Positions 7,992-16,000 of a stretch of DNA of 17,798 nt are shown here, in pieces. The position numbers and the translations under genes are program-made. The notes under the pieces were generated by a model. The model was given only the letters and a program-made list of their open reading frames with translations. It did not search any database and was not told the DNA's origin. Each line of letters starts with the position of its first letter. The stretch's first letter is position 1. Source of the stretch: Bacteroidales bacterium (GTDB lineage: Bacteria > Bacteroidota > Bacteroidia > Bacteroidales > WCHB1-69); assembly GCA_017964755.1 (NCBI GenBank), contig JAGCRI010000001.1, forward strand, positions 1-17,798, given 5' to 3'.

Positions 7992-8427
7992 AGATCATAT
8001 CGGGTTCGTCGTCATCGTCAGCGATATTCTCATCTTTCGATGCGGCGGCTCTTTGCAGCGATGCGACCAATGATCCTATCATCTTGGTAAGTTCCATCAG
8101 CTGAGTGCGCGAATATTCTTTACCTTCGTCATCCATAACTCCGAGTTTTGATGCCAACTCTGTAAAGACAACGCATTCTCTCACTGAACTTTTAGCCATT
8201 TTCAGATAATAGACAAACTGCGCTTTGTTGCGGGCTGAACCCTCTGCCACATTAAGAGCAATCCCCTGTGCCGATTTCATAAAGTCCTCTTTAAGTTTGA
8301 TGCTCTTTGCTTCTGCAAATGTGGATGTTACACCGTAAAGCCAAGTTATATAGTCAATTGCTTTAGCATAAATCCTCAAATCTTCAAATCTGAAGAAACT
8401 GATTGTGTTTTCTTGTTCTGGCGTCAT
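7990..8427 (-). CDS. Four-helix-bundle protein (S23 / 23S-IVS-encoded family)
   Basis: This is a 145-residue small helical protein of the family first described from intervening sequences in 23S rRNA genes and also found free-standing in many Bacteroidota. The hallmarks are RFEDLRIYAKAIDY (13-26), a first helical pair, ALNVAEGSARNKAQFVYYLK (57-76) matching the family NIAEG-R-EF pattern, and AKSSVRECVVFTELASKLG (78-96). The last 15 residues form an acidic tail (DENIADDDDEPDM). The family forms oligomeric helical bundles proposed to bind nucleic acid; no molecular function is proven. It stands alone, 125 bases upstream of the DUF1015 gene and divergent from the FN3 gene. No rRNA sequence is visible around it. 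Confidence 0.85.
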   Translation of the reverse strand: MTPEQENTISFFRFEDLRIYAKAIDYITWLYGVTSTFAEAKSIKLKEDFMKSAQGIALNVAEGSARNKAQFVYYLKMAKSSVRECVVFTELASKLGVMDDEGKEYSRTQLMELTKMIGSLVASLQRAAASKDENIADDDDEPDMI

Positions 8428-8464
8428 AAATTGTGTTTTTTAAGTGATATATTTATATTTTTGC

Positions 8465-8472
8465 CAAAAATA
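8465..8472 (-). promoter_or_regulatory. Bacteroidota -7 box for the four-helix-bundle gene
   Basis: The plus strand reads CAAAAATA, which is TATTTTTG on the minus strand and fits TAnnTTTG. A CAAA at 8488-8491 could be the -33 TTTG element, but the 15-base spacing is shorter than the usual 17-23. The box lies 38 bases upstream of the start codon. Confidence 0.45.
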
Positions 8473-8498
8473 TATTTTTTTTTTATACAAAGGGCTTA

Positions 8499-8532
8499 TT
8501 TTTCAAAATTTAGTAAAATTTTTTTTGAAAAA
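8499..8532. repeat. 10-bp inverted repeat in the divergent intergenic region
   Basis: TTTTTCAAAA (8499-8508) and TTTTGAAAAA (8523-8532) are perfect reverse complements with a 14-base spacer, in the 251-bp gap between the divergent four-helix-bundle and FN3 genes. It could be a regulator site or a DNA-structure element. The stretch is very AT-rich, so significance is modest. Confidence 0.35.
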
Positions 8533-8611
8533 AGTGTAATAGGCCTGAAATTTAAGCATCTGATGTTGAAAAAACTTAAAAGAAAAGTCCTTTTTGTCCG
8601 TTACTTATTTG

Positions 8612-8619
8612 TAATTTTG
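8612..8619 (+). promoter_or_regulatory. Distal -7 box upstream of the FN3 gene cluster
   Basis: TAATTTTG followed by C matches the Bacteroidota -7 consensus TAnnTTTG. A TTTG at 8593-8596 lies 15 bases upstream, closer than usual for a -33 element. Transcription from here would give a leader of about 50 bases before the start at 8679, carrying the 8638-8665 palindrome. Confidence 0.45.
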
Positions 8620-8637
8620 CGCGAATTATAGAACAAT

Positions 8638-8665
8638 GCTTTTATACTAATTTTGTTATAAAAGC
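8638..8665. promoter_or_regulatory. Palindrome enclosing a second -7 box (operator or leader hairpin)
   Basis: GCTTTTATA (8638-8646) and TATAAAAGC (8657-8665) are perfect 9-bp reverse complements with a 10-base spacer. In RNA the stem could extend to 12 pairs (8635-8668) with one G-U. The spacer contains TAATTTTG (8648-8655), the same 8-mer as the box at 8612. As DNA this would be a dyad operator straddling a promoter; as RNA from the distal promoter it would be a hairpin ending about 10 bases before the start codon. No good -33 element was seen for the inner box. Confidence 0.5.
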
Positions 8666-8678
8666 GTTATAGTTTGTT

Positions 8679-10694
8679 ATGAGAAAAGGGCTTCTTGTCA
8701 TAGTATCCTTGTTGTGCTGCCTACAGCTTTTTCCTCTTGGCAAGCCTGATTTGCGCTGTCTTGAGGTTAATGATGCCGGACATATCACCCTGCACTGGCT
8801 CGCTCCGTCTGACATGTCGGACTTTGCGCGCTATGAGATTTACCACGCCACAATTGGCGGCAACTATTCTCGCATTGCAGTGATAATGGATGCGACAAAG
8901 ACTTCATACTGCGACACCGCCGCACAAGCCCTCACACAAAGTTCATCTTACTGCGTCATAGCCATATCATCAAATTCACAATTTTCGTCTGACACAATTT
9001 CAAGCATCGAACTTTACCTCACAAATCTCGCCAACGGCTCAGCCCAATTGAACTGGAATGCGCCTATCACACCACCAAAACCTTCTTATTCAACAAACTA
9101 CGAGGTCTGGAAAGAATATCCTGCTACTGTTTGGAATTTGTCGAAGACAACAACCGCACTTATGGCAAAAGACACCAATGACTTCTGCCAGGCAACTGTC
9201 GGATACAGGATTGAACTTGCTGACGCCTCCGGCTGCAAAAACGTCTCCCGCCCCGAACGCGACATTTTCAACGACCTCATACCGCCCAAAAAACCGCGCT
9301 TCGACAGCGTCTCAGTCAGCATCAGCGACAACACACTGCAACTCGGCTGGCAACCTTCCATATCCGCCGATGCCGCCGCTTACGTTATCTACCATTTTGA
9401 AAATAATGTGTGGATTCCTATTGACACTGTTTTTGGATATAATACAACATACTGGAATACAACCGATTATAATCCGACTGACGAGATTCATCATTTCCGT
9501 ATAGCCGCTATGGACGACTGCGCCAATGTGAGCCCTATGACAGACGAAATATTCAATATGCAGTCAAGTTCGCAATTTGACTACTGCACACAAACAGCAT
9601 TCATCTCATGGACAGCATATAGTAATATGCCAGACGGCATAAAAGAGTTCCGAATTTACTACTCTGTGGACGGCGGAGCGTGGACGTTGGCGGGAACGGC
9701 CTCCGCAACCGAACACGACTTCTCTTTTCCCGGCCTCATCCCGAACAGCGACTACACTTTCTTCGTCCAAGCCGTTAATACATTTGAAACTGTTTCTGCC
9801 TCATCTGCAAAGACAAGTTTCACTTTTGCACCTGAAGACAACAAGGATTTTGTATATATCCGCAGCGTCTCGGTGGTGGATAATGATTATCTCAGCATAA
9901 AAGTTTCGACAGGAAGCACAATCTCCTTCAACAAAGTCATTCTTTACCGGAGTGTTGACTCAGCCGATAATTTCTCTTACTTCAAGACAATAGCGAACAA
10001 CGGCTCCGACACATACGTTTTCACCGATGAAAGCGCAAAAGTGGCAAGACTTCACTACTACTACAAGGCTGCTATAGAAAACGGATGCGGAATGCAGACA
10101 GCAGAGTCGAATGTTGCACACAATATAATTTTGCAAGGCACGACTCACGAGTACAAGAACTATTTGCAATGGAATGACTACGGATATTGGGAGAACGGCG
10201 TTGCCCACTACATCGTGGAACGTATGGATTACCTGAACAATGCCTTTAAGGAGGTAGGATTTGAATATGGGAATGTAACGAATTACATAGACGATGTTAT
10301 CGGTTGCCCCGATGAAGGCGACCAGTTTATTTACCAGATAAAGGCTTACTCAGCTCAGAATCCATACGGTTTTGAAGACGTGAGTGTTTCAAACCAGATT
10401 ATCGCCTACCAACAGCCCATTGTTTACATTGCAAGCGGCTTTCGCCCTTTAGGCGGCATCATCACAACTTTCAAGCCCTACACCTCTTTCGTAAATCTTA
10501 AAGACTACAATTTCCGTATTTATTCACGCGAGGGAAATTTGGTTTTCGAAACAGACAATCCCGAAATCGGCTGGGACGGCAAGCTGAAAAATGATGTCTA
10601 TTACCCGGCTCAGATTTTCATCTATAAAATAAGTTTTTCGTATGGGAAAGACGACTATTTTGAAAAATCAGGAACAGTAACATTGGTAAGATGA
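8679..10694 (+). CDS. Secreted FN3-repeat protein with gliding-motility/T9SS type B-like C-terminus
   Basis: This 671-residue protein has a signal peptide (about residues 1-21, basic MRKG then a hydrophobic stretch; no lipobox). The body is about six fibronectin-III-like units (roughly 22-115, 115-200, 205-300, 300-390, 395-480, 480-578), recognisable by repeated patterns such as LHWLAPSD, LNWNAPI, LGWQPSI and ISWTAYS followed by Tyr-rich strands. Residues 579-671 resemble the gliding-motility-associated C-terminal domain: FRIYSREGNLVFET, then IGWDGK, FIYKISFSYG and a final SGTVTLVR. From family knowledge this domain targets proteins to the type IX secretion system. The usual leading PNAFTPNGDG-like motif is degraded here to ASGFRPLGGI. 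It is the first of five tightly packed genes. It is probably exported to the cell surface; partner and ligand are unknown. Confidence 0.82.
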   Translation: MRKGLLVIVSLLCCLQLFPLGKPDLRCLEVNDAGHITLHWLAPSDMSDFARYEIYHATIGGNYSRIAVIMDATKTSYCDTAAQALTQSSSYCVIAISSNSQFSSDTISSIELYLTNLANGSAQLNWNAPITPPKPSYSTNYEVWKEYPATVWNLSKTTTALMAKDTNDFCQATVGYRIELADASGCKNVSRPERDIFNDLIPPKKPRFDSVSVSISDNTLQLGWQPSISADAAAYVIYHFENNVWIPIDTVFGYNTTYWNTTDYNPTDEIHHFRIAAMDDCANVSPMTDEIFNMQSSSQFDYCTQTAFISWTAYSNMPDGIKEFRIYYSVDGGAWTLAGTASATEHDFSFPGLIPNSDYTFFVQAVNTFETVSASSAKTSFTFAPEDNKDFVYIRSVSVVDNDYLSIKVSTGSTISFNKVILYRSVDSADNFSYFKTIANNGSDTYVFTDESAKVARLHYYYKAAIENGCGMQTAESNVAHNIILQGTTHEYKNYLQWNDYGYWENGVAHYIVERMDYLNNAFKEVGFEYGNVTNYIDDVIGCPDEGDQFIYQIKAYSAQNPYGFEDVSVSNQIIAYQQPIVYIASGFRPLGGIITTFKPYTSFVNLKDYNFRIYSREGNLVFETDNPEIGWDGKLKNDVYYPAQIFIYKISFSYGKDDYFEKSGTVTLVR

Positions 10695-11227
10695 TTATGA
10701 AAGGGAATTTGGTCAGTTTGCGGGCATTGGAACCTGAAGACGTCAATCTTCTATATAAATGGGAGAACGATGTTAACGTGTGGACCATCAGCAATACGCT
10801 CAAACCTTTTTCAAAATACACTCTGAAACAATTTATAAATGCTTCAACTGCTGATATTTATGAGTCAAAACAGTGGCGGCTTATGATTGACTCAAACACC
10901 AGCGATGCCACAGTCGGCATTGTAGATATTTTTGAGTTCGACCCACTGCACGGGCGCGCTGGAATCGGCATACTCATTCAGGAAAAATACAGAAACAAAG
11001 GCTTTGCAGAAGAGACTCTCGAAATATTGAAACATTATCTTTTTGAAAGACTTAACCTGCATCAGATTTATTGCAATGTGATGGCTGACAATAAGGCTTC
11101 TATGGCTCTGTTCCAGAAAGTTGGCTTTGAAATTGTTGGTGTGAAAAAAGAGTGGGTTTACACAAAAGAGGGATGGAAAGACGAATATCTTCTCCAATGT
11201 TTGAGAAAAAATCAGAATAAACAATGA
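10691..11227 (+). CDS. GNAT-family N-acetyltransferase (RimJ/RimL-like)
   Basis: This 178-residue cytoplasmic acetyl-CoA-dependent acetyltransferase begins with LVSLRALEPEDVNLLYKWEN, the usual start of RimJ/RimL-type proteins. Acetyl-CoA-binding motif A is IGILIQEKYRNKGFAEETL (92-110), and motif B includes NKASMALFQKVGFEIVG (134-150). Its acceptor could be a protein N-terminus, an amine or a small molecule; this cannot be told. The start overlaps the stop of the FN3 gene (ATGA), indicating translational coupling; Met3 (base 10697) is an alternative start. The P-loop kinase follows after 15 bases. Confidence 0.9.
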   Translation: MIMKGNLVSLRALEPEDVNLLYKWENDVNVWTISNTLKPFSKYTLKQFINASTADIYESKQWRLMIDSNTSDATVGIVDIFEFDPLHGRAGIGILIQEKYRNKGFAEETLEILKHYLFERLNLHQIYCNVMADNKASMALFQKVGFEIVGVKKEWVYTKEGWKDEYLLQCLRKNQNKQ

Positions 11228-11242
11228 AAAATTTTTTTTGAA

Positions 11243-11797
11243 ATGAAAATTGTAGGAATAACAGGAACGCTTGGGGCAGGGAAAGGCACTGTGGTTGAAT
11301 ATCTTAAAGAAAAATACGGATTTGCACACTACTCCGTGCGCGACTATTTGAGGCAGGAGGCCGAAAGGCGCGGGTACAAGGAGATGAACAGGGACGTCTT
11401 CACAGCTATAGGCAACGACCTGCGCGCAAAACACTCCCCCTCATACATCATTGACGAACTTTTCAAGACGGCGGCACAAAATGGACAAAACGCTATAATT
11501 GAGAGCATTAGAACACCCGGTGAAGTGGCTTCGCTGAGAACAAAAGAGGGCTTCATTCTTTTGGCGGTGGACGCTGCGCCCGAAATCCGCTATGACCGCA
11601 TTGTTATCAGAAACTCTGAAACAGATAAAATCTCATTCGAGAAATTCTTGTCTGACGAACAACGCGAAATGTCAACGCAAGACCCTAACAAACAGAACCT
11701 TGCAGCCTGTATCGCACAAGCCGACTTCAAAATCGACAACGGCGGCGACCTCGACAATCTTTACAGACAAATTGACTCTATCTTTGCAGAAGTATAA
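11243..11797 (+). CDS. P-loop nucleoside/CoA-kinase-like protein
   Basis: This 184-residue P-loop kinase has Walker A GTLGAGKGT (8-16), SVRDYLRQEAERRG (31-44) as a substrate-lid/NMP-bind segment, AIIESIRTPGEV (84-95) with an Asn/Ile-Arg pattern typical of the group, and FILLAVDA (104-111). The layout resembles dephospho-CoA kinase and the archaeal UPF0200 group that shares the segment ending in IR-x-x-x-E. It lacks a signal peptide, so it acts in the cytoplasm. It is 13 bases before the PagL-like gene. The phosphate acceptor is unknown; the housekeeping coaE role is possible but not shown, because sequence features of the UPF0200 type fit better. Confidence 0.75.
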   Translation: MKIVGITGTLGAGKGTVVEYLKEKYGFAHYSVRDYLRQEAERRGYKEMNRDVFTAIGNDLRAKHSPSYIIDELFKTAAQNGQNAIIESIRTPGEVASLRTKEGFILLAVDAAPEIRYDRIVIRNSETDKISFEKFLSDEQREMSTQDPNKQNLAACIAQADFKIDNGGDLDNLYRQIDSIFAEV

Positions 11798-11810
11798 AAA
11801 ACTATAAAAC

Positions 11811-13034
11811 GTGAAAAATAACCGTCGGTTTTTCATTCTTGCATTCACTCTTTTCATCATTTTTATGATGAAATTTTCTGATATTTTCTCACAAGAGAGA
11901 CAGGAACTGAAGAATGACTGGTTTTATGAATATAATTTGAGATTCGGGCGGGTGATTCCGAACTTTCCGGGCAACAATTTTTGGACAATCTACACATACG
12001 GCATTGATGTCCGAATCGGGAAACAGACATTCGGGCGGAAACAGTGGACACAATGGCACAACTATCCGGCGTATGGACTCGCGCTGCGTTACGGCTGTTT
12101 AGACCATCCGATGTTTGGTTCAAAACTCGCGCTCTTCTGGTTCATTGACGGGCAGTTTGTACGCACGAAATGGTTCTCGTTCCGTTACCAGTACGGCTTC
12201 GGGGCAGCATATTTCGCAAACTGCTACGACTGGAAACTCAATCCGGAGAACATCATCATCGGGTCGCACATCACCGCGCACATCGATTTGAATTTGTCGC
12301 TGATGTTCCGTGTGTCGAAACAGATGGAACTCGCCCTCCGCGGAAACTTCTCCCACTCTTCAAACGGAGCGATAAAATATCCGAACTACGGCGTAAATCC
12401 GATTTCCGTGAATGTTGCTCTGCGCTACCACTTCAATCCGATGCCGCAACCCATTTACACCATCGACACAATCACCAAGTTCCACCCAATCAACAGTTTC
12501 CATATAACTGTGGTGCCTACATGGCGCAAGAGCAAAAAAGACTATCAGGCCAAACCCGATGACGGCAGCGTTGACCGTTATAAAGGCAATCCAAACTATT
12601 TTGCCGGCATGATACAACTGGGCTATTACCGGCAGTTCCACCCGAAATACCGCTACGGAGCCGGCATCGACCTGATGTACAGTTCGGAGCTCCGCCGCCA
12701 CCTTGAACCGAATGACAAGTCTGCCGAGTGGAAATTCATGACCTGCGCCGCATATATCTCTTTTGAAGTGATGTACAACCGCTTCGTGCTTCATACGGCT
12801 TTGGCTTATTATCTTTACAGATACGCCGACTTCTACACGCCTTACTATGAGCGCGCCGGCTTCAAAATCATGCTCGGCCCGAAATATAACCACTATGTCG
12901 GAATGGCGCTCAAAGCCCACGCCGGCACAGTCGATTACATTGAGTGGACATACGGCTGCGACTTCGTGAGCTGGAAAGACAAGCGCGCCCGCACCCTGCA
13001 CCTGCACAACAAAAAAAACAGGAAAGATGGCTGA
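11811..13034 (+). CDS. PagL-like lipid A deacylase / acyloxyacyl hydrolase family outer-membrane protein
   Basis: This 407-residue outer-membrane beta-barrel protein starts at GTG (11811), chosen because it supplies the basic MKNNRR segment before the hydrophobic signal core, with cleavage near FSQ (25-27). The hallmark is NFSHSSNGAIKYPNYGVN (179-196), matching the catalytic His-x-Ser region of PagL, which removes the 3-O-acyl chain of lipid A. His182 and Ser184 are present; as I recall the PagL alignment, the catalytic Glu position falls on Asn196. Alternating aromatic strands follow to the C-terminus. It is more than twice the size of classic PagL, with an extra barrel-like half after residue 210. 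Its 3' end overlaps the next gene by 8 bases. Family good; activity uncertain. Confidence 0.8.
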   Translation: MKNNRRFFILAFTLFIIFMMKFSDIFSQERQELKNDWFYEYNLRFGRVIPNFPGNNFWTIYTYGIDVRIGKQTFGRKQWTQWHNYPAYGLALRYGCLDHPMFGSKLALFWFIDGQFVRTKWFSFRYQYGFGAAYFANCYDWKLNPENIIIGSHITAHIDLNLSLMFRVSKQMELALRGNFSHSSNGAIKYPNYGVNPISVNVALRYHFNPMPQPIYTIDTITKFHPINSFHITVVPTWRKSKKDYQAKPDDGSVDRYKGNPNYFAGMIQLGYYRQFHPKYRYGAGIDLMYSSELRRHLEPNDKSAEWKFMTCAAYISFEVMYNRFVLHTALAYYLYRYADFYTPYYERAGFKIMLGPKYNHYVGMALKAHAGTVDYIEWTYGCDFVSWKDKRARTLHLHNKKNRKDG

Positions 13035-16000
13035 AAAGAAAATCGGCTCTCTCTTTCTTCTGATTTCTCTGCTTTTCATAACTTCTGAATTGCACGCACA
13101 GACTTTCACTTCAAACCTCAAAACCAAAACCCTGACTATCGACAGCAACGTCATCTCTCTTGATTCGCTCTCAATAATCCCAAATTCATTCTCCTTAACA
13201 GGCATTGACAGTGGAGATTACATCATTGACCCCATTAAAGGGGAGATGAAAATAATCAACAATGACATTATAGGAAAAGATATAAATGTAAAATATCGTG
13301 TCTTTGACAAAAACTTTGCGCAGCCCCGCCGCAACAAGCCCCTGTCGCTTATCAACGAGCCCGTACGCCGCCACGAAGCCCCGCCGCTTTACCAGATTCC
13401 GCAGACTTCGCTTTTGGACTTGGATGCCGGCTCGAACCTGCAGAGCAACGGCTCCGTATCCCGCGGCATTATGGTTGGGAATAATCAGGATTTCTCTCTG
13501 CAATCTTCTCTTAATCTGCAACTTACAGGAATGCTTAGCGACGATATTGAGATTATGGCGAACATCACCGACAAGAACATTCCGATACAGCCTGAAGGCA
13601 ATACGCGCCTCGTGCAGGATTTCAATAAGATTTTCATCAATCTGAACTACAAGAAAAAATATAGCGTGACAGCTGGAGACATAGAGACGGCCCAGCCTGA
13701 CGACTATTTTCTAAAACTAAACAAACGCTTCCTCGGAATGGAACTTAATGCCGGCTTCGATTTCAAAAATAACAACAAAATGAAAAATTCGGTCGGCGGC
13801 GGCGTGGGCAAAGGCAACTATGTCACCAATAAAATCACCGCCATCGAAGGCGTGCAGGGACCTTACAAACTGACAGGCAAAAACGGCGAGACAAACCTTA
13901 TAATCCTTTCTGGAAGCGAGCGCGTTTACATTGACGGTCAGCTGCTTACACGCGGTCAGGAAAACGACTATACTATAGATTATAATACAGGTGAAATTAC
14001 TTTTACCCCTAAAATATTGATTACCAAAGAAAAACGTATTACTGTAGAATTTGAATACAGCGATTACGCATTCACAAAATATTCGCTTTACACTTTCAAT
14101 GAATTTGTTCACGAAAAAAATTCAAAAATAAAGATTAATGTCAATTTCTATCACGAACAGGATTTGAAAAGCCAGTCGATTCAGCCGGAGCTGGACGATG
14201 CGCAGAAACTCTTTTTGGCTGCGCTCGGAGACAGAACCGAAGCCGCACTCTACCCATCGGCGGATAGTGTTGTATTTAATACTAACGAGGTGTTATACAA
14301 TAAAATAGATACTATTGTTGACGGAATTTTATACTCTCCTGTTTACATCCGCGCACTGAACGATTCGGCGACTTGCTACCGTTTGAAATTTTCTTACACC
14401 GGTGCGAAAGGCGGCAACTACATACTCACAACCTCAACTGCCAACGGACGCGTCTTTGCATGGGTTGCACCGCAAGATGGCATTCCGCAAGGTGATTATG
14501 AACCTGTCATCCAACTTGTTACACCAAAATTATCACAGATGGCAACGGTCGCCCTTCAATATGATTTTCTCAAAAAAAGCACCATGAAAATTGATTTTGC
14601 ATTGTCGAATCACGATTTGAACACATTTTCAAAACATGACAATGGAGATAATGTTGGAATGGCTACAAAATTTCAAATTACTCATAATCAAGAACTTAAA
14701 AAGAAAGATACAACAAATGGGAATTGGGATTTCTTTGCAAATTTGGATTATGAATTTGTGCATAAGAATTTCACGCCGATTGAAAATTTCCGCGACATTG
14801 AATTTAAAAGAAACTATAATCTGACAGACGTTGAGGCAGATGGGCATGAGCAGATGTTGTCAGCCGCCGCAGGTTTTTCGCACCCCGAAATCGGAATCTC
14901 AAAATATACACTCAACTATTATTTCCTTCATAAAAATCTGAATACTATCCGTAATGAGTTGATTATTAATATGAAAACAAAAGGATGGAATGTCAGTACA
15001 AACACATCATACCTTCTTTCAAATGACAGCATCCAGCATACTGATTTCTTGAAAACAGATAATCTTTTCTCAAAAAGTTTTAAAAAATTCAGATTCGGGA
15101 TAACAGAAAATCTTGAATATAATATTTTTAAAAATCAGAATGACAATAATTTAAGACAAAACAGTTATGCTTTCAACGAAGCGGGGGCTTTCATCGGCAG
15201 CGGCGACTCATCGGTTGTAACGTATAGTATTGCTTACAAAAACCGCATTGACCACGATGCGATGGACGGGCGACTGCAAATGCGCTCAATGGCAAATGAG
15301 GTGCAGAGTTCCTTGGAACTGACGAAAATCCGCAACCAGCGTATCCGCGCGCTTTTCACGTTCCGCAATCTCCGGCTCCGCGATTCGAGTGACAACGCAG
15401 CCTTCCGCAGCGAGAACAATTTTGTGGGATCGCTCGACTATACGGGGCGGTTCTGCAAGAATGCAATTATCTTTGCCGCTTACTACGAAGCCGGCAGCGG
15501 GCTTGAGCCGAAGCGTACGTTCAGTTTCCTGAAGGTGGCGGCGGGGCAGGGCACGCACGTCTGGAACGACTACAACGGCAACGGGATTGAAGAACTTGGC
15601 GAGTTTGAGGTCGCGGTGTTCAAAGACGAGGCGAACTACATAAAAATCTGGCTTGTCGGAAATGACTATGTCAGCACGTTCAACAACCAACTGACCACTT
15701 CATTGCAGTTGCGGCCGGCGGCGGTGTGGAACAACAGCCACGGATTCCGCAAGGTTCTGTCAATGTTCGGCAACACCACATCATTCCGCACGCAGCAAAA
15801 AAACACGTCTCGCGACATTGCCACAGCACTAAACCCTTTCAACAGCAACCTCGCCGACTCGCTTCTTGTAACCCACTCTTCAAATTTCAAAAACGACTTC
15901 GATTTCAATCTTCCAAGCGCGTATTTCGGGTTTGATTTCATCATCCAGAAGAACCAAAATAAGAATTTGCTTTACTACGGAGCCGAAAGCAATACTCTTG

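Noticed and set aside
8413..8631. Plus-strand open frame of 72 codons in the AT-rich divergent gap
   Set aside because: Phe/Lys/Leu-rich translation driven by AT content, overlapping the promoter boxes; no start signal or domain.
8428..8678. CRISPR leader, small RNA or IS remnant in the 251-bp gap
   Set aside because: No spaced direct repeats, no transposase fragment or terminal repeats, and no convincing RNA gene ends were found; only the promoter boxes and inverted repeats already listed.
12360..13205. Minus-strand open frame of 281 codons opposite the PagL-like gene and the start of the large barrel
   Set aside because: Spans the boundary of two real genes in antisense and looks like a composition artefact.
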